From Rhizobium acidisoli (GTDB lineage Bacteria > Pseudomonadota > Alphaproteobacteria > Rhizobiales > Rhizobiaceae): a stretch of DNA of 64,000 nt. Location of the stretch: NCBI RefSeq assembly GCF_002531755.2, contig NZ_CP034998.1:1-64000 (forward strand). Reading direction: 5' to 3'. Below are positions 9,031-18,702 of this stretch, one piece after another (position 1 is the stretch's first letter; each line of letters starts with the position of its first letter). A program made the position numbers and the translations under genes. A model generated the notes under the pieces. That model searched no databases, was not told the DNA's origin, and was given only the letters and a program-made list of their open reading frames with translations.

Positions 9031-9456
9031 ATGAGCCGCATTACCCCTTTCGCCAGCCCGCTGCTTCTGGGCTTCGATGCCATGGAAAAGACGCTGGAGC
9101 GCATTTCCAAGGCCAGCGACGGATATCCGCCTTACAATATCGAACGCATCGGCGCCGACAGCGGCGCGCCGGAACGTCTGCGCATTACGCTGGCTGTCGC
9201 CGGTTTCGGCGAGGAGGAACTCGATGTTTCCATTGAGGAGAACCAGCTTCTGATTCGCGGCCGTCAGGTGGAGCACGGCGAACGGGACTATCTCTATCGC
9301 GGCATCGCCGCCCGTCAGTTCCAGCGCACCTTCGTTCTGGCCGACGGCATGCAGGTGCTCGGCGCCGGCCTGAAAAACGGTTTGCTCTCCGTCGATCTAA
9401 TTCGACCGGAGCCCGCCCGCATGGTCAAGAAAATTAACATTTCGGTCTCACAGTAG
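9031..9456 (+). CDS. Small heat-shock protein, Hsp20/alpha-crystallin family
   Basis: This 141-residue protein is an ATP-independent holdase that binds unfolding proteins. The alpha-crystallin domain spans about residues 35-125. It includes RLRITLAVAGFGEEELDVSIEEN and LLIRGR, the RQFQRTFVLADG strand, and AGLKNGLLSVDLIRPEP, where LKNGLLSVDL stands in place of the usual A-x-x-x-n-G-V-L motif. The C-terminal tail KKINIS contains an I-x-I-like anchor (INI). It follows a near-consensus RpoH promoter and a structured leader. A DUF1150 gene follows 47 bases later, a pairing seen repeatedly in alphaproteobacteria. It resembles IbpA/HspH-type class A proteins; the exact class is not certain. Confidence 0.93.
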   Translation: MSRITPFASPLLLGFDAMEKTLERISKASDGYPPYNIERIGADSGAPERLRITLAVAGFGEEELDVSIEENQLLIRGRQVEHGERDYLYRGIAARQFQRTFVLADGMQVLGAGLKNGLLSVDLIRPEPARMVKKINISVSQ

Positions 9457-9458
9457 CA

Positions 9459-9479
9459 CAACGGTTTGTCGAACCGTTG
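9459..9479 (+). terminator. Hairpin between Hsp20 and DUF1150 genes
   Basis: A perfect 8-bp stem CAACGGTT / AACCGTTG with a 5-base loop begins 2 bases after the Hsp20 stop codon. It has no T tract, so it more likely stabilises or attenuates the mRNA than fully ends transcription, leaving DUF1150 expression at a reduced level. Confidence 0.4.
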
Positions 9480-9503
9480 GTCCCTTCTTCCGGAGGAACA
9501 GGA

Positions 9504-9761
9504 ATGTTGATGAAAGAAGCCACGTCTCACTTGACCAAATCCGAGCTTGCCCACATCGGCAGCGGCGAGGTCGCCTATATCAGAAAGATGCGCACCGAAG
9601 AGGTCGCCAAGTGCTTTCCCGAGGCGCCGGATATCGATCCGAACGTCGATCTCTGGGCACTTTTCGGCGCCGACGGCACGCCGATCCTCTTGACGGACAA
9701 CCGCTCCAGCACCTTCTTCAAGGCTGCCGAGGACGAACTGAAGACGGTCAGCCTGCACTGA
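9504..9761 (+). CDS. DUF1150 family protein
   Basis: This 85-residue protein matches the small alphaproteobacterial DUF1150 family, usually found beside Hsp20 genes. Visible features are AYIRKMRTEEV, the acidic FPEAPDIDPNVDLWALFGADG and PILLTDNRSS. No membrane segment or signal peptide is present. The start at 9504 is preceded by an excellent CGGAGGAACAGGA site; a TTG at 9477 would overlap the hairpin and is unlikely. Function is unknown. The position suggests a role linked to heat stress or to the chaperone. A 9-bp-stem hairpin (9743-9766) spans its stop codon. Confidence 0.85.
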   Translation: MLMKEATSHLTKSELAHIGSGEVAYIRKMRTEEVAKCFPEAPDIDPNVDLWALFGADGTPILLTDNRSSTFFKAAEDELKTVSLH

Positions 9762-9766
9762 CCGTC
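9743..9766 (+). terminator. Hairpin over the DUF1150 stop codon
   Basis: GACGGTCAG / CTGACCGTC form a perfect 9-bp stem with a CCTGCA loop, and the stop codon lies inside the right arm. No T run follows. It may act as a weak terminator or as 3'-end protection. Confidence 0.4.
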
Positions 9767-10141
9767 AGACAGCGCTTGTCGCGTTGCGCCGCGATTGCGG
9801 TGCATCAGGCATTTGTAGCGATGCCGCTTCGAGATAAACTGATCGTCGTTGGTGCCGTGTGGCCCCCTCATCTGACCCTGCGGCCACCTTCTCCCCGCTG
9901 AGGAGAAGAGGTGAGCAAGGCGCGCCGAGACTGCCCAACGAATCCGCCTCTTCCGAGCACTCCATTTTCAATGGGGTCATAGGCGAAGCGGCAATCTCCC
10001 TCTTCTCCCCAGCGGGGAGAAGGTGGCCCGAAGGGTCGGATGAGGGGGCCGCACGGCACGCCTCTCACTATCGCCCTTCAACCGCTGCTAGTCGCCTCAC
10101 GCCGACGAACATTGCGTCATGTTCGCCGACTTCGCCGAGCC
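9762..10141. other. 380-bp gene-free stretch holding an inverted-repeat element
   Basis: No convincing gene lies between the DUF1150 stop and the trmB stop. About 210 of the bases are the inverted-repeat element listed separately at 9852-10060. The remainder on either side shows no ribosome-binding site, RNA gene or promoter that I can support. Confidence 0.6.
9852..10060. repeat. Composite palindromic element with about 64-bp inverted arms
   Basis: The left arm (9852-9915) and the reverse complement of the right arm (9996-10060) align with about seven mismatches and one gap: GTGCCGTG, GGCCCCCTCATC, GACCCT, GGCCACCTTCTCCCCGCTG and GAGAAGAGG are shared in order. Each arm also has its own internal hairpin (TTCTCCCC...GGGGAGAA). 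About 80 bases of unrelated sequence lie between the arms. The design resembles rhizobial intergenic mosaic elements (RIME-like) or a MITE. No transposase is present. Family assignment needs a genome search. Confidence 0.7.
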
Positions 10142-10843
10142 TCAGATTTTCCTGAATGTCAGATAGGCCGAAGACCGGCCCTCGCGCCGGGCCTTGGCCT
10201 CGTAGCGGGTGCTCGGCCAGCCCTCGTAGGGTGTCAGCCAATCCGCCGCATTGTCGGCCATCCAGTCGAAGCCGCCATGGTCGCGGCATTTGAGCAGCGT
10301 CCAGTTCACATAGGTGTCGATGTCGGAGGCGAAGCAGAACAGGGCGCCGGGCTTCAGCACGCGGTGAAAGCGGTCGAGATTGGTCTTCGAGACGAAGCGC
10401 CGTTTCCAGTGCTTTCGCTTCGGCCAGGGATCGGGATAGAGCAGGTCGATCTGATCGACCGAAGCGTCCGGCAGCCAGTCGAGCAGTTGCGTCGCGTCGT
10501 CGTTGTAGACGCGGATATTGCGCGCCCCGGTCTCACCGATGCGCGACAGCAGCTTCTGCATGGAATTGACGAAGGGTTCGACGCCGACAAAGCCGGTCGA
10601 AGGCCTCTCCAGGGCGCGGTGAATCAGATGTTCGCCGCCGCCGAAGCCGATTTCCAGCCGCAACTTTTCGACCGGAGCCGGGAAGAGGGATGTCAGCGGC
10701 TCCGGTGGAGCCGCTGACAGATCGATAAGGAATGCCGGCAGCAGGCTGTTCAGCGTCTCGGCCTGGTGTTCGCGCAGGGCCTTGCCCTTGCGGCGACCGA
10801 AGAAGGCTTCAGTCGCCCGGCCGCGGCGTTCCATATCCGTCAT
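10142..10843 (-). CDS. trmB: tRNA (guanine-N7)-methyltransferase TrmB
   Basis: TrmB puts the m7G modification at position 46 of tRNA using S-adenosylmethionine. [14 protein letters not shown] is the SAM-binding motif I, and [17 protein letters not shown] is the diagnostic catalytic and tRNA-contact segment. [11 protein letters not shown] follows, and [16 protein letters not shown] closes the fold. The 233 residues are usual. The start lies 8 bases after the metK stop on the same strand, so the enzyme that makes SAM and one that consumes it are likely co-transcribed. Confidence 0.95.
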   Translation of the reverse strand: MTDMERRGRATEAFFGRRKGKALREHQAETLNSLLPAFLIDLSAAPPEPLTSLFPAPVEKLRLEIGFGGGEHLIHRALERPSTGFVGVEPFVNSMQKLLSRIGETGARNIRVYNDDATQLLDWLPDASVDQIDLLYPDPWPKRKHWKRRFVSKTNLDRFHRVLKPGALFCFASDIDTYVNWTLLKCRDHGGFDWMADNAADWLTPYEGWPSTRYEAKARREGRSSAYLTFRKI

Positions 10844-10851
10844 GCTTTATC

Positions 10852-12090
10852 TCAGGCCTTCACGCTTTCCTTGAGCGCCTTGACGAGGTCCGTGCGCTCC
10901 CAGGAGAACGAGCCGTCGCGGCCGGCCTTGCGGCCGAAATGGCCATAAGCGGAGGTCTTCGCATAGATCGGCTTGTTGAGGTCGAGATGGCGGCGGATGC
11001 CTGACGGAGACAGGTCCATGTTCTTGCGGATCGCTGCTTCGACCTGATCTTCGCTGAACTTGCCGGTGCCGTGCAGGTCGACATAGATCGACAGCGGCTG
11101 GGCGACGCCGATCGCGTAGGAAATCTGGATCGTGCAGCGGTCGGCAAGGCCGGCGGCAACGACGTTTTTCGCCAGATAGCGGGCGGCATAAGCAGCCGAA
11201 CGGTCGACCTTCGTCGTGTCCTTGCCGGAGAATGCGCCGCCGCCATGCGGAGCGGCACCGCCGTAGGTGTCGACGATGATCTTGCGGCCGGTGAGGCCTG
11301 CATCGCCGTCCGGTCCGCCGATGACGAACTTGCCGGTCGGGTTGATGTACCACTTGCAATCGTCAGCGATCTTCAGTTCGCCGAGCGCTTCGCGGATATA
11401 GGGCTCGACGACGGCGCGGACCTTCTTCGAATCCCAGCTTTCGTCGAGATGCTGGGTCGAAAGCACGATCGACGTCGCTTCGGACGGCTTGCCGTCGACG
11501 TAGCGCACGGTCACCTGGCTCTTGGCGTCGGGGCCGAGCTTGGCGACTTCGCCGTCACCCTTCTTGCGGGCAACCGCGAGCAGCTGCAGGATCTTGTGTG
11601 AATAATAGATCGGCGCCGGCATCAGATCCGGCGTTTCGCGGCAGGCGTAACCGAACATGATGCCCTGGTCGCCGGCGCCTTCGTCGCCCTGCTGGTCGGC
11701 GGCGCTGTCGACGCCCTGCGCGATGTCGGCCGACTGCGAGTGCAGGAGCACGTCGATCTTGGCCTTCTTCCAGTGGAAGCCGTCCTGCTCGTAACCGATA
11801 TCCTTGATGGCGCGGCGGGCGGCGGCCTTGAACTTCGACGGATTGATGACGTCCTTGCCGTCTTTGTCCTTCTTCATCAGGCTCGGCGGCAGGCGGACTT
11901 CGCCGGCGATGACGACGCGGTTGGTGGTCGCCAGCGTTTCGCAGGCAATGCGCACGCCCCACGGATTGACGCCTGTTTTGGCCGCTTCGCGGTAGACCAG
12001 ATCGACGATCTCGTCGGAGATGCGGTCGCAGACCTTGTCAGGATGACCTTCGGCAACAGATTCGCTGGTAAAGAGATAATTCGCGCGCAT
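10852..12090 (-). CDS. metK: S-adenosylmethionine synthetase
   Basis: MetK makes S-adenosylmethionine from methionine and ATP. It shows [16 protein letters not shown] at the N-terminus, [10 protein letters not shown] (the methionine/ATP-loop hexapeptide region) and [15 protein letters not shown], the phosphate-binding loop. It has 412 residues, longer than the E. coli enzyme (384) but normal for alphaproteobacteria. A GAGGGGAA ribosome-binding site precedes the start. A sigma-70-like promoter is proposed at 12126-12154. I looked for SAM-II or SAM/SAH riboswitch features in the leader and saw none. trmB follows closely. Confidence 0.97.
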   Translation of the reverse strand: MRANYLFTSESVAEGHPDKVCDRISDEIVDLVYREAAKTGVNPWGVRIACETLATTNRVVIAGEVRLPPSLMKKDKDGKDVINPSKFKAAARRAIKDIGYEQDGFHWKKAKIDVLLHSQSADIAQGVDSAADQQGDEGAGDQGIMFGYACRETPDLMPAPIYYSHKILQLLAVARKKGDGEVAKLGPDAKSQVTVRYVDGKPSEATSIVLSTQHLDESWDSKKVRAVVEPYIREALGELKIADDCKWYINPTGKFVIGGPDGDAGLTGRKIIVDTYGGAAPHGGGAFSGKDTTKVDRSAAYAARYLAKNVVAAGLADRCTIQISYAIGVAQPLSIYVDLHGTGKFSEDQVEAAIRKNMDLSPSGIRRHLDLNKPIYAKTSAYGHFGRKAGRDGSFSWERTDLVKALKESVKA

Positions 12091-12125
12091 TCCGGGATTC
12101 CCCTCAAAGAATAAAAGCTAGCTAG

Positions 12126-12154
12126 TAGGTACTCAGTTCGAGGCCCGATGACAA
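12126..12154 (-). promoter_or_regulatory. Putative sigma-70 promoter of metK
   Basis: On the minus strand TTGTCA (12154-12149), 17 bases, then TACCTA (12131-12126) fits the rhizobial pattern CTTGAC-N17-CTATAT moderately. It is 36 bases upstream of the metK start. A CTAGCTAG palindrome lies just downstream. Confidence 0.35.
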
Positions 12155-12208
12155 GCGCAGAAGGACATAAATATATCTTTATATCTGCGGCAAAGTGACA
12201 AATTTTGC

Positions 12209-12245
12209 CCCAAAAACGTAGAAAAGGCGGCCTTTCGACCGCCTT
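12209..12245 (-). terminator. Rho-independent terminator of praR
   Basis: On the minus strand the arms AAAGGCGG and CCGCCTTT (12238-12245 and 12222-12229) form a perfect 8-bp stem with an 8-base loop. It is followed by the T-rich stretch TCTACGTTTTTGG. It lies 23 bases after the praR stop, so metK is transcribed separately from praR. Confidence 0.8.
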
Positions 12246-12268
12246 TGGGATTCTGCGATGGGTGTGGC

Positions 12269-12688
12269 TCAGTCGGAGTCGGCCTCGGCTGCCAGAGCCT
12301 TCACCAGTTCCACGACCTTGCGGCGAACCTTCGGATCGGAAATCTTGACGAAGGCGCGGTTGAGCTGCAGGCCTTCGGAAGAGGAGAGGAAATCGACGAC
12401 GTAATTCGAGCTGGAGGCTTCGGCCATGCCGCCGCCGGCGCCTGCATGTTCGCCGGGTGCGTCCTCGAAGAAAAAGGAAACCGGAACATTGAGGATGTTC
12501 GAGATGTTCTGCAGACGGCTTGCGCCGACGCGGTTGGTGCCCTTTTCGTATTTCTGGATCTGCTGGAATGTGATGCCGAGGCTTTCGCCGAGTTTTTCCT
12601 GGCTCATGCCCAGCATTGTTCGGCGAAGACGAATACGGCTGCCAACGTGGATGTCGATCGGATTCGGCTTCTTTTTGTTTTCAATCAT
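12269..12688 (-). CDS. praR: XRE-family regulator PraR (PhrR)
   Basis: This 139-residue protein has a Cro/CI helix-turn-helix at about residues 15-72 (GSRIRLRRTMLGMSQEKLGESL...IQKYEKGTNRVGASRL). A Gly/Ala-rich hinge (EHAGAGGGMAE) and a helical C-terminus follow. Size, sequence and position next to lnt match PhrR of S. meliloti (pH-regulated) and PraR of R. leguminosarum, a repressor tied to biofilm and quorum sensing. The neighbour relation to lnt (actA, acid tolerance) is known from S. meliloti. A promoter is proposed within the upstream gap, and a strong terminator follows, so it is probably a single transcript. Confidence 0.88.
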   Translation of the reverse strand: MIENKKKPNPIDIHVGSRIRLRRTMLGMSQEKLGESLGITFQQIQKYEKGTNRVGASRLQNISNILNVPVSFFFEDAPGEHAGAGGGMAEASSSNYVVDFLSSSEGLQLNRAFVKISDPKVRRKVVELVKALAAEADSD

Positions 12689-12811
12689 GGTCGTGCCCTA
12701 GCTAAGAATTTCAACCTGTTTAACCGGCATGCCCCTGATCCATCCCAAACGCCACGTTGCAAGCGGTGAGAACCCACCTTTGAACATACGTCCGGAACGC
12801 CGATTGTCATC

Positions 12812-12840
12812 ACTATGCAATTTTAGGGGTTTTTGGTCAA
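12812..12840 (-). promoter_or_regulatory. Putative sigma-70 promoter of praR
   Basis: On the minus strand TTGACC (12840-12835), a 17-base spacer, then CATAGT (12817-12812). The -35 element overlaps the lnt stop codon. The implied leader is about 115 bases. The praR-repressor motif CAAC-N9-GTTG was looked for here and not found. Confidence 0.35.
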
Positions 12841-14441
12841 TTCAACCCGGAAATAAAACCTCTACGAGAAACCAGCGCAATCAAAATGAGCAGCGCTTCG
12901 GTCAACCAGAAGTATGTTTGCCGGGGGAATGTCGTCCCCGCTTCTACGCCGAACCTATCAACAGTTGCATCAATAAAGCCGGTTTGTTCGAGATCGAGGC
13001 CGGCAATAATTTCCCCCTGTGCATTCACAATTGCTGAAATACCGCTGTTGGCGTCGCGAATCAGCGGCAGTCCGGTTTCCACAGCCCGTACCCGCGCCTG
13101 CTGGAAATGCTGATAGGGGCCGGGCGTCGCACCGAACCAGGCATCATTGGTGATATTGAGGATCGCATTGGCGTCTTCGATGTCGCCGGTCATTTCATCG
13201 GGGAAAATGATCTCGTAGCAGATCAGCGGATAGAGATTGAGCCCGCCGGGCAGCGCCAGCAGGTGCCGGCTCACTGCTGCCGAAAATCCTCCTGGCATTT
13301 CGACGACGTTCTGGATGCCGAATTCGGTCAGCAGGTCCTCGAAGGGCAGGTATTCGCCGAACGGCACCAGATGCACCTTGTCGGAGGCGGCGATGATCTG
13401 ACCGCGGCCGTCGATCACATAGATGGAATTATAGTAGCGCGTCGGCGTGCCGGGTCCCATCTCCTCGGCGCGCACGGCCCCGGCGATCAGGATCTGGTTG
13501 TCGTCGAGCGTATCGGCGATCCGCGTCAGCGCATCCTGGTTGTCAGTCAGGATGAAGGGGATGGCGGTTTCCGGCCAGACGATGATATCGGGCTTGCGCC
13601 CGCCATTTTTCGGTGCTTCGGCCGACAGCTTCAGATGCGTCTCGAAGATCGCATTGCGGTCGGCGTCGTTGTCCATCTTCGCCGCCTGGTCGATATCAGG
13701 CTGCACCAGCCGCACCACCGGCCGCTTATCCTCCGGCAAGGCTTCGGCCCGCGGCGCCACATAAAGGGCATAAGCGCCGTAGCCGAGATGGGCGGCAAAC
13801 AGCAGGACGGCAAGCGCGATACCCGCCCGTGCGCCTTGCCGGGTGCCGGCAAGAGCCGGCGCAGAGAAGACGAAGACGGCAAGCGCCGTCACCCCCATCG
13901 CCCCGATCACATGCGCCGACTGCATCATCAGCGGAACCGGCATTATGCCGTAGCCGATGGCGTTCCAGGGAAAGCCTGTCAGGATTACGCTGCGAAGCCA
14001 TTCCATCAGCCCGAAGCCGGCTGCCAGTGCGGCGATCCGTCCCATGCCGTCGGACCAGAAGATGCGGGCAAGGGCCGCCGCCAGCCCATAGAAAATCGCC
14101 AGACAGGCCGGCAGCCCGAGAATGGCGAGTGGCAGCGCCCAGGCGAATTCCTCCTGATCGACCAGCAGCGCATGGCCGAGCCACCAGAGACCGGCGACGA
14201 AATAGCCGAAGCCGAACAGCCAGCCGGTGGCAAATGCCGGCCACAGCCTGCCGACCAGGCCGCTATCAGGCGAAGCCGCGGCCCCGTCGATCAGCCAGAC
14301 GAGCAGTGTGAAGGAGACGAACATTGCTGCGAAGAAGCCGAAGGGCGGCAGCGCCAGCACGGCGAATGCTCCGGCGGCGATGGCCAGCAGCGACCGTTTG
14401 AAACCCCAGACGAGGATAACCCTGTCCGCAAGCCGCTCCAT
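12837..14441 (-). CDS. lnt: Apolipoprotein N-acyltransferase (Lnt/ActA)
   Basis: Lnt adds the third acyl chain to outer-membrane lipoproteins in the inner membrane. The first 230 residues hold about six to seven membrane segments. The periplasmic nitrilase-like domain follows with the catalytic triad visible as Glu291 (VWPETAIPF), Lys355 (DKVHLVPFGEYLPF) and Cys408 (LICYEIIFP). A last hydrophobic helix ends the protein. I chose the ATG at 14441 (534 residues) because it has a GGGAG site; an open frame runs 16 codons further up. In S. meliloti the orthologue actA is needed for acid tolerance. It lies downstream of the corC/tlyC gene. Confidence 0.94.
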   Translation of the reverse strand: MERLADRVILVWGFKRSLLAIAAGAFAVLALPPFGFFAAMFVSFTLLVWLIDGAAASPDSGLVGRLWPAFATGWLFGFGYFVAGLWWLGHALLVDQEEFAWALPLAILGLPACLAIFYGLAAALARIFWSDGMGRIAALAAGFGLMEWLRSVILTGFPWNAIGYGIMPVPLMMQSAHVIGAMGVTALAVFVFSAPALAGTRQGARAGIALAVLLFAAHLGYGAYALYVAPRAEALPEDKRPVVRLVQPDIDQAAKMDNDADRNAIFETHLKLSAEAPKNGGRKPDIIVWPETAIPFILTDNQDALTRIADTLDDNQILIAGAVRAEEMGPGTPTRYYNSIYVIDGRGQIIAASDKVHLVPFGEYLPFEDLLTEFGIQNVVEMPGGFSAAVSRHLLALPGGLNLYPLICYEIIFPDEMTGDIEDANAILNITNDAWFGATPGPYQHFQQARVRAVETGLPLIRDANSGISAIVNAQGEIIAGLDLEQTGFIDATVDRFGVEAGTTFPRQTYFWLTEALLILIALVSRRGFISGLN

Positions 14442-14509
14442 GCGCACTCCCATCAAAAACCGCGAATCAACCCATTCGCAGTCTTTCAAAAAAGCGGCTC
14501 TTTGTCGTG

Positions 14510-15661
14510 TCAGTTGGCGGTCGATTCCGCCGGCCGGTCGTCGCCGGCATCGGAGCCGGGCGGGACGTCGCCATCCACCTTGGCGCGGCGGCGGATCGCA
14601 TGGCGCTTGCGGGTGATGCGCAGCCGCTTGATGCGGCGCGGATCGGCGTCGAGGATGTGGAATTCGAAGCCCGGCAGCGCCTGCACGACCTCGCCACGCA
14701 CCGGGATGCGGCCGAGCGCGGAGAAGATCAGGCCGCCCAGCGTATCGACCTCGTCGACCTGCTCGCTAATGTCGAAATCCGGCCCGATCGCTGCGGCGAT
14801 CTCTTCCAGTTCGACGCGGGCGTCGGCGATGAAGACGTCTTCGGCGACCCGCTTGAACATCACCTCTTCGTCGTCATGTTCGTCGTCGATGTCGCCGACC
14901 ACCATTTCGACGATGTCCTCATGCGAAGCGAGCCCGTCGGTGCCGCCATATTCGTCGATAACAAGCGCCATCTGCGTGCGGTTCACCTGCATGCGGCGCA
15001 ACAGGTCGGAGGCCAGCATCGACGGCGGCACGAACAGGATCTTGCGGATGATGCCGGCTTCCGTCAGCGTCTTCTGCAGGTCGACGCGGGCGAGATCCAA
15101 ATTCGGCTTGGCCGGCCGCGTGGTCTTCTGGATATTTTCGGGCGCAACCTCGATTGCCGGCAGCGCCGGCAGGGCCGCGGCCGGTTTCGTCGGGCCGCGG
15201 CGCTTGTTGCGCGCCTGCTTGGCGACATAGGAGAGCAGATCGCGGATATGCACCATGCCGCGCGGATCGTCGAGCGTGTCGGCATAGACGGGCATGCGCG
15301 AGCGGCCGGATTCCTCGAACAGGATCATCAGTTCGCCGATGGTGATGTTCTGGTCGACCGCCTCGATATCGGCGCGCGGCACCATCACGTCGGCGACGCG
15401 CACCTCGCGAAAGCGCAGGATATTGTGCAGCATTGCCCGTTCGTCGGGCGAAAAAGCATCGTTGCCGGCCGCATCGGTCATCAGCGCGTCGGCAAGATCC
15501 TCACGCAGCGAGCCCTGCTGCGGGCGAAGGATGCGCGCGGCGCGCGACCAGAAGGATTGAGATCGGCCGGATGGCCGACTACTACTGCCCGCCTCGTCCG
15601 AAGAGGAGGATGGCTCGGAGTCCTTGGCGTCTGCCGCCGGCTTCGTCGTAAAGTCGCTCAT
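14510..15661 (-). CDS. tlyC: CBS-pair protein of the CorC/TlyC (hemolysin-like) family
   Basis: An acidic, Ser-rich N-terminus leads into two CBS domains. The first is around VMVPRADIEAVD and FEESGRSRMPVYADTLDDPRGMVHIRDLL. The second, at about residues 205-275, includes MQVNRTQMALVIDEYGGTDGLASHEDIVE. A CorC_HlyC (transporter-associated) domain follows near 290-365. No membrane DUF21 domain is present, so it is a soluble CorC-type protein. The family is linked to magnesium/cobalt efflux and membrane integrity; calling it a hemolysin is historical. It overlaps ybeY by 4 bases (ATGA). The ybeZ-ybeY-corC-lnt order is widely conserved in proteobacteria. Confidence 0.9.
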   Translation of the reverse strand: MSDFTTKPAADAKDSEPSSSSDEAGSSSRPSGRSQSFWSRAARILRPQQGSLREDLADALMTDAAGNDAFSPDERAMLHNILRFREVRVADVMVPRADIEAVDQNITIGELMILFEESGRSRMPVYADTLDDPRGMVHIRDLLSYVAKQARNKRRGPTKPAAALPALPAIEVAPENIQKTTRPAKPNLDLARVDLQKTLTEAGIIRKILFVPPSMLASDLLRRMQVNRTQMALVIDEYGGTDGLASHEDIVEMVVGDIDDEHDDEEVMFKRVAEDVFIADARVELEEIAAAIGPDFDISEQVDEVDTLGGLIFSALGRIPVRGEVVQALPGFEFHILDADPRRIKRLRITRKRHAIRRRAKVDGDVPPGSDAGDDRPAESTAN

Positions 15662-16173
15662 GGTTCCATTTTAAGGTCTTGACCCTCGTAGGGATCAGAT
15701 AGGCCGAGCTGCGCCAAAATGCGAGTCTCCAGCCCCTCCATAATTTCGGCTTCGTCACTATTCATATGGTCGTAGCCGAGAAGATGCAAGAAACCGTGCA
15801 CCAGAAGATGGGTCAGGTGGTCGTCGAAACTCTTTTCGAGCTCGATGGTTTCCCGCTCCACAGTCTCCCGGGCGATGATGATGTCGCCGAGCATCGGACC
15901 GGGCATCTTGCCGGGCCGAACCGGAAAGGCCGGAAAGGAGAGCACGTTAGTCGCCTTGTCCTTGCCGCGCCATTCGGCATTGATGTCCTGGATCGAGGCG
16001 TCGTCGGTGAAGACAAGCGAGACCTCGGGCGGCATCGTCGGGAAGGGCTGTTTCTCGCTGTCGCGGAGATAGATCACGGCTGCGCCGAGCACGCGTTCGC
16101 AAAAGGACAGCAGCGTCTCCTCGCCCGGCCAGCCGATGTCGTCGACGCTGATCTGGATGTCGAGTTCTGCCAT
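15658..16173 (-). CDS. ybeY: Endoribonuclease YbeY (rRNA maturation)
   Basis: YbeY is a single-strand endoribonuclease involved in 16S rRNA 3'-end maturation and 70S quality control. The zinc-binding motif HGFLHLLGYDH (H-x3-H-x5-H) is present near the C-terminus, with LSFPAFP and TDDASIQDINAEWRGKDKATNV earlier. At 171 residues the length is normal. Its start shares one base with the phoH stop (TGATG), and its stop overlaps the next gene by 4 bases, indicating translational coupling across phoH-ybeY-tlyC. Confidence 0.95.
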   Translation of the reverse strand: MAELDIQISVDDIGWPGEETLLSFCERVLGAAVIYLRDSEKQPFPTMPPEVSLVFTDDASIQDINAEWRGKDKATNVLSFPAFPVRPGKMPGPMLGDIIIARETVERETIELEKSFDDHLTHLLVHGFLHLLGYDHMNSDEAEIMEGLETRILAQLGLSDPYEGQDLKMEP

Positions 16174-17225
16174 CAGTCCTGCCGGCTGACCGCTTCGGCT
16201 TCGGCGGCATAGGTGGAATCATAGGCCCTGACGATGCGCCCGACCAGCGGATGGCGGACGACGTCGGTATCCTTGAAGCGCACGATCGAGATGCCCTCGA
16301 CGCCGTTCAGAAGCTGCAGCGCCTCGACGAGGCCGGATTTGACGCCGCGCGGCAGGTCGATCTGGCTCGGGTCGCCGGTGACGATCATCCGCGCATTCTC
16401 GCCGAGACGCGTCAGGAACATCTTCATCTGCATCGATGTCGTGTTCTGCGCTTCGTCGAGGATGATGGCGGCGTTGGCAAGCGTGCGGCCGCGCATGAAG
16501 GCGAGCGGCGCGATTTCGATGACGCCGGCGGTGATCGCCCGGTCGACCTTGTCGGCGGGGATCATGTCGTAGAGCGCGTCATAGAGCGGGCGGAGATAGG
16601 GATCGACCTTTTCCTTCATGTCGCCGGGCAGAAAGCCCAAGCGCTCGCCCGCTTCGACGGCCGGGCGCGACAGGATGATCTTTTCGACCGCGCCGCGCTC
16701 CAGGAGCTGGGCGGCATGGGCGACGGCGAGATAGGTCTTGCCGGTGCCGGCCGGGCCGACGCCGAAGACCAGCTCGGCACGCTCCAGCGCCCGGATATAG
16801 GCGTCCTGCGTCGGGGTGCGGGCAATGATCGTCTTCTTGCGGGTGGAAACCTGCGCCATCGTCAGCTTGGCCTTGCGCTCCATGGTGGGAAGGCTGAGCT
16901 GATCGTCGGCGGCGACCGCCATGCGGATTGCGCCCTCGACGTCGGATCGTTCCACGCTGCCGCCTTTCTGAAGTTTTTCATAGAGATAGTCGAGCGTACG
17001 CCGCGCCTGGTTGGTGGTCACGACATCGCCTGTGATGACGACCGAATTGCCGCGGGCCCGCGCATCGATGTTGAGCCGTTCCTCGAGCAGCTTGAGGTTC
17101 TGGTCGAATTGACCGAAAAGCTCGCTGGCGAAGCGGTTGTTCTCGAACGTCAGGACGAAGTGATTGGAGTCGCTCGGCGTGCGGGGGTGGCGCGGTGAAG
17201 AAGAAACCAATTCTTGTCCGTTCAA
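16173..17225 (-). CDS. phoH: PhoH-family ATPase (YbeZ)
   Basis: The C-terminal two thirds form the PhoH ATPase domain: FGVGPAGTGKTYLAVAHA is the Walker A, IILDEAQNTTSMQMKMFLTRLG contains Walker B, and MIVTGDPSQIDLP follows. The N-terminal part (about residues 25-115) resembles a KH-like nucleic-acid-binding region. YbeZ homologues work with YbeY in ribosome-associated RNA processing and are predicted RNA helicases or nucleases. Length is 350 residues. It lies 18 bases after miaB and one-base coupled to ybeY. Confidence 0.93.
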   Translation of the reverse strand: MNGQELVSSSPRHPRTPSDSNHFVLTFENNRFASELFGQFDQNLKLLEERLNIDARARGNSVVITGDVVTTNQARRTLDYLYEKLQKGGSVERSDVEGAIRMAVAADDQLSLPTMERKAKLTMAQVSTRKKTIIARTPTQDAYIRALERAELVFGVGPAGTGKTYLAVAHAAQLLERGAVEKIILSRPAVEAGERLGFLPGDMKEKVDPYLRPLYDALYDMIPADKVDRAITAGVIEIAPLAFMRGRTLANAAIILDEAQNTTSMQMKMFLTRLGENARMIVTGDPSQIDLPRGVKSGLVEALQLLNGVEGISIVRFKDTDVVRHPLVGRIVRAYDSTYAAEAEAVSRQD

Positions 17226-17243
17226 GCGGTCGGGCTCCTTGGG

Positions 17244-18653
<1,410 letters not shown>

Positions 18654-18702
18654 GGCGCGCTATTTAGTGGTTTTTGCCGCCTGAGAAAATCGAAATCTTC
18701 TT

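Noticed and set aside
9477..9503. A longer DUF1150 protein starting at TTG
   Set aside because: The TTG overlaps the hairpin at 9459-9479 and lacks a ribosome-binding site, whereas the ATG at 9504 has an excellent one.
12091..12268. A SAM-responsive riboswitch before metK
   Set aside because: I searched the leader for SAM-II and SAM/SAH pseudoknot features and found only a terminator of praR, a plausible sigma-70 promoter and a CTAGCTAG palindrome.
12689..12836. A PraR self-binding site before praR
   Set aside because: The reported motif CAAC-N9-GTTG was searched for; CAAC at 12711-12716 and GTTG at 12753-12757 do not have the right spacing.
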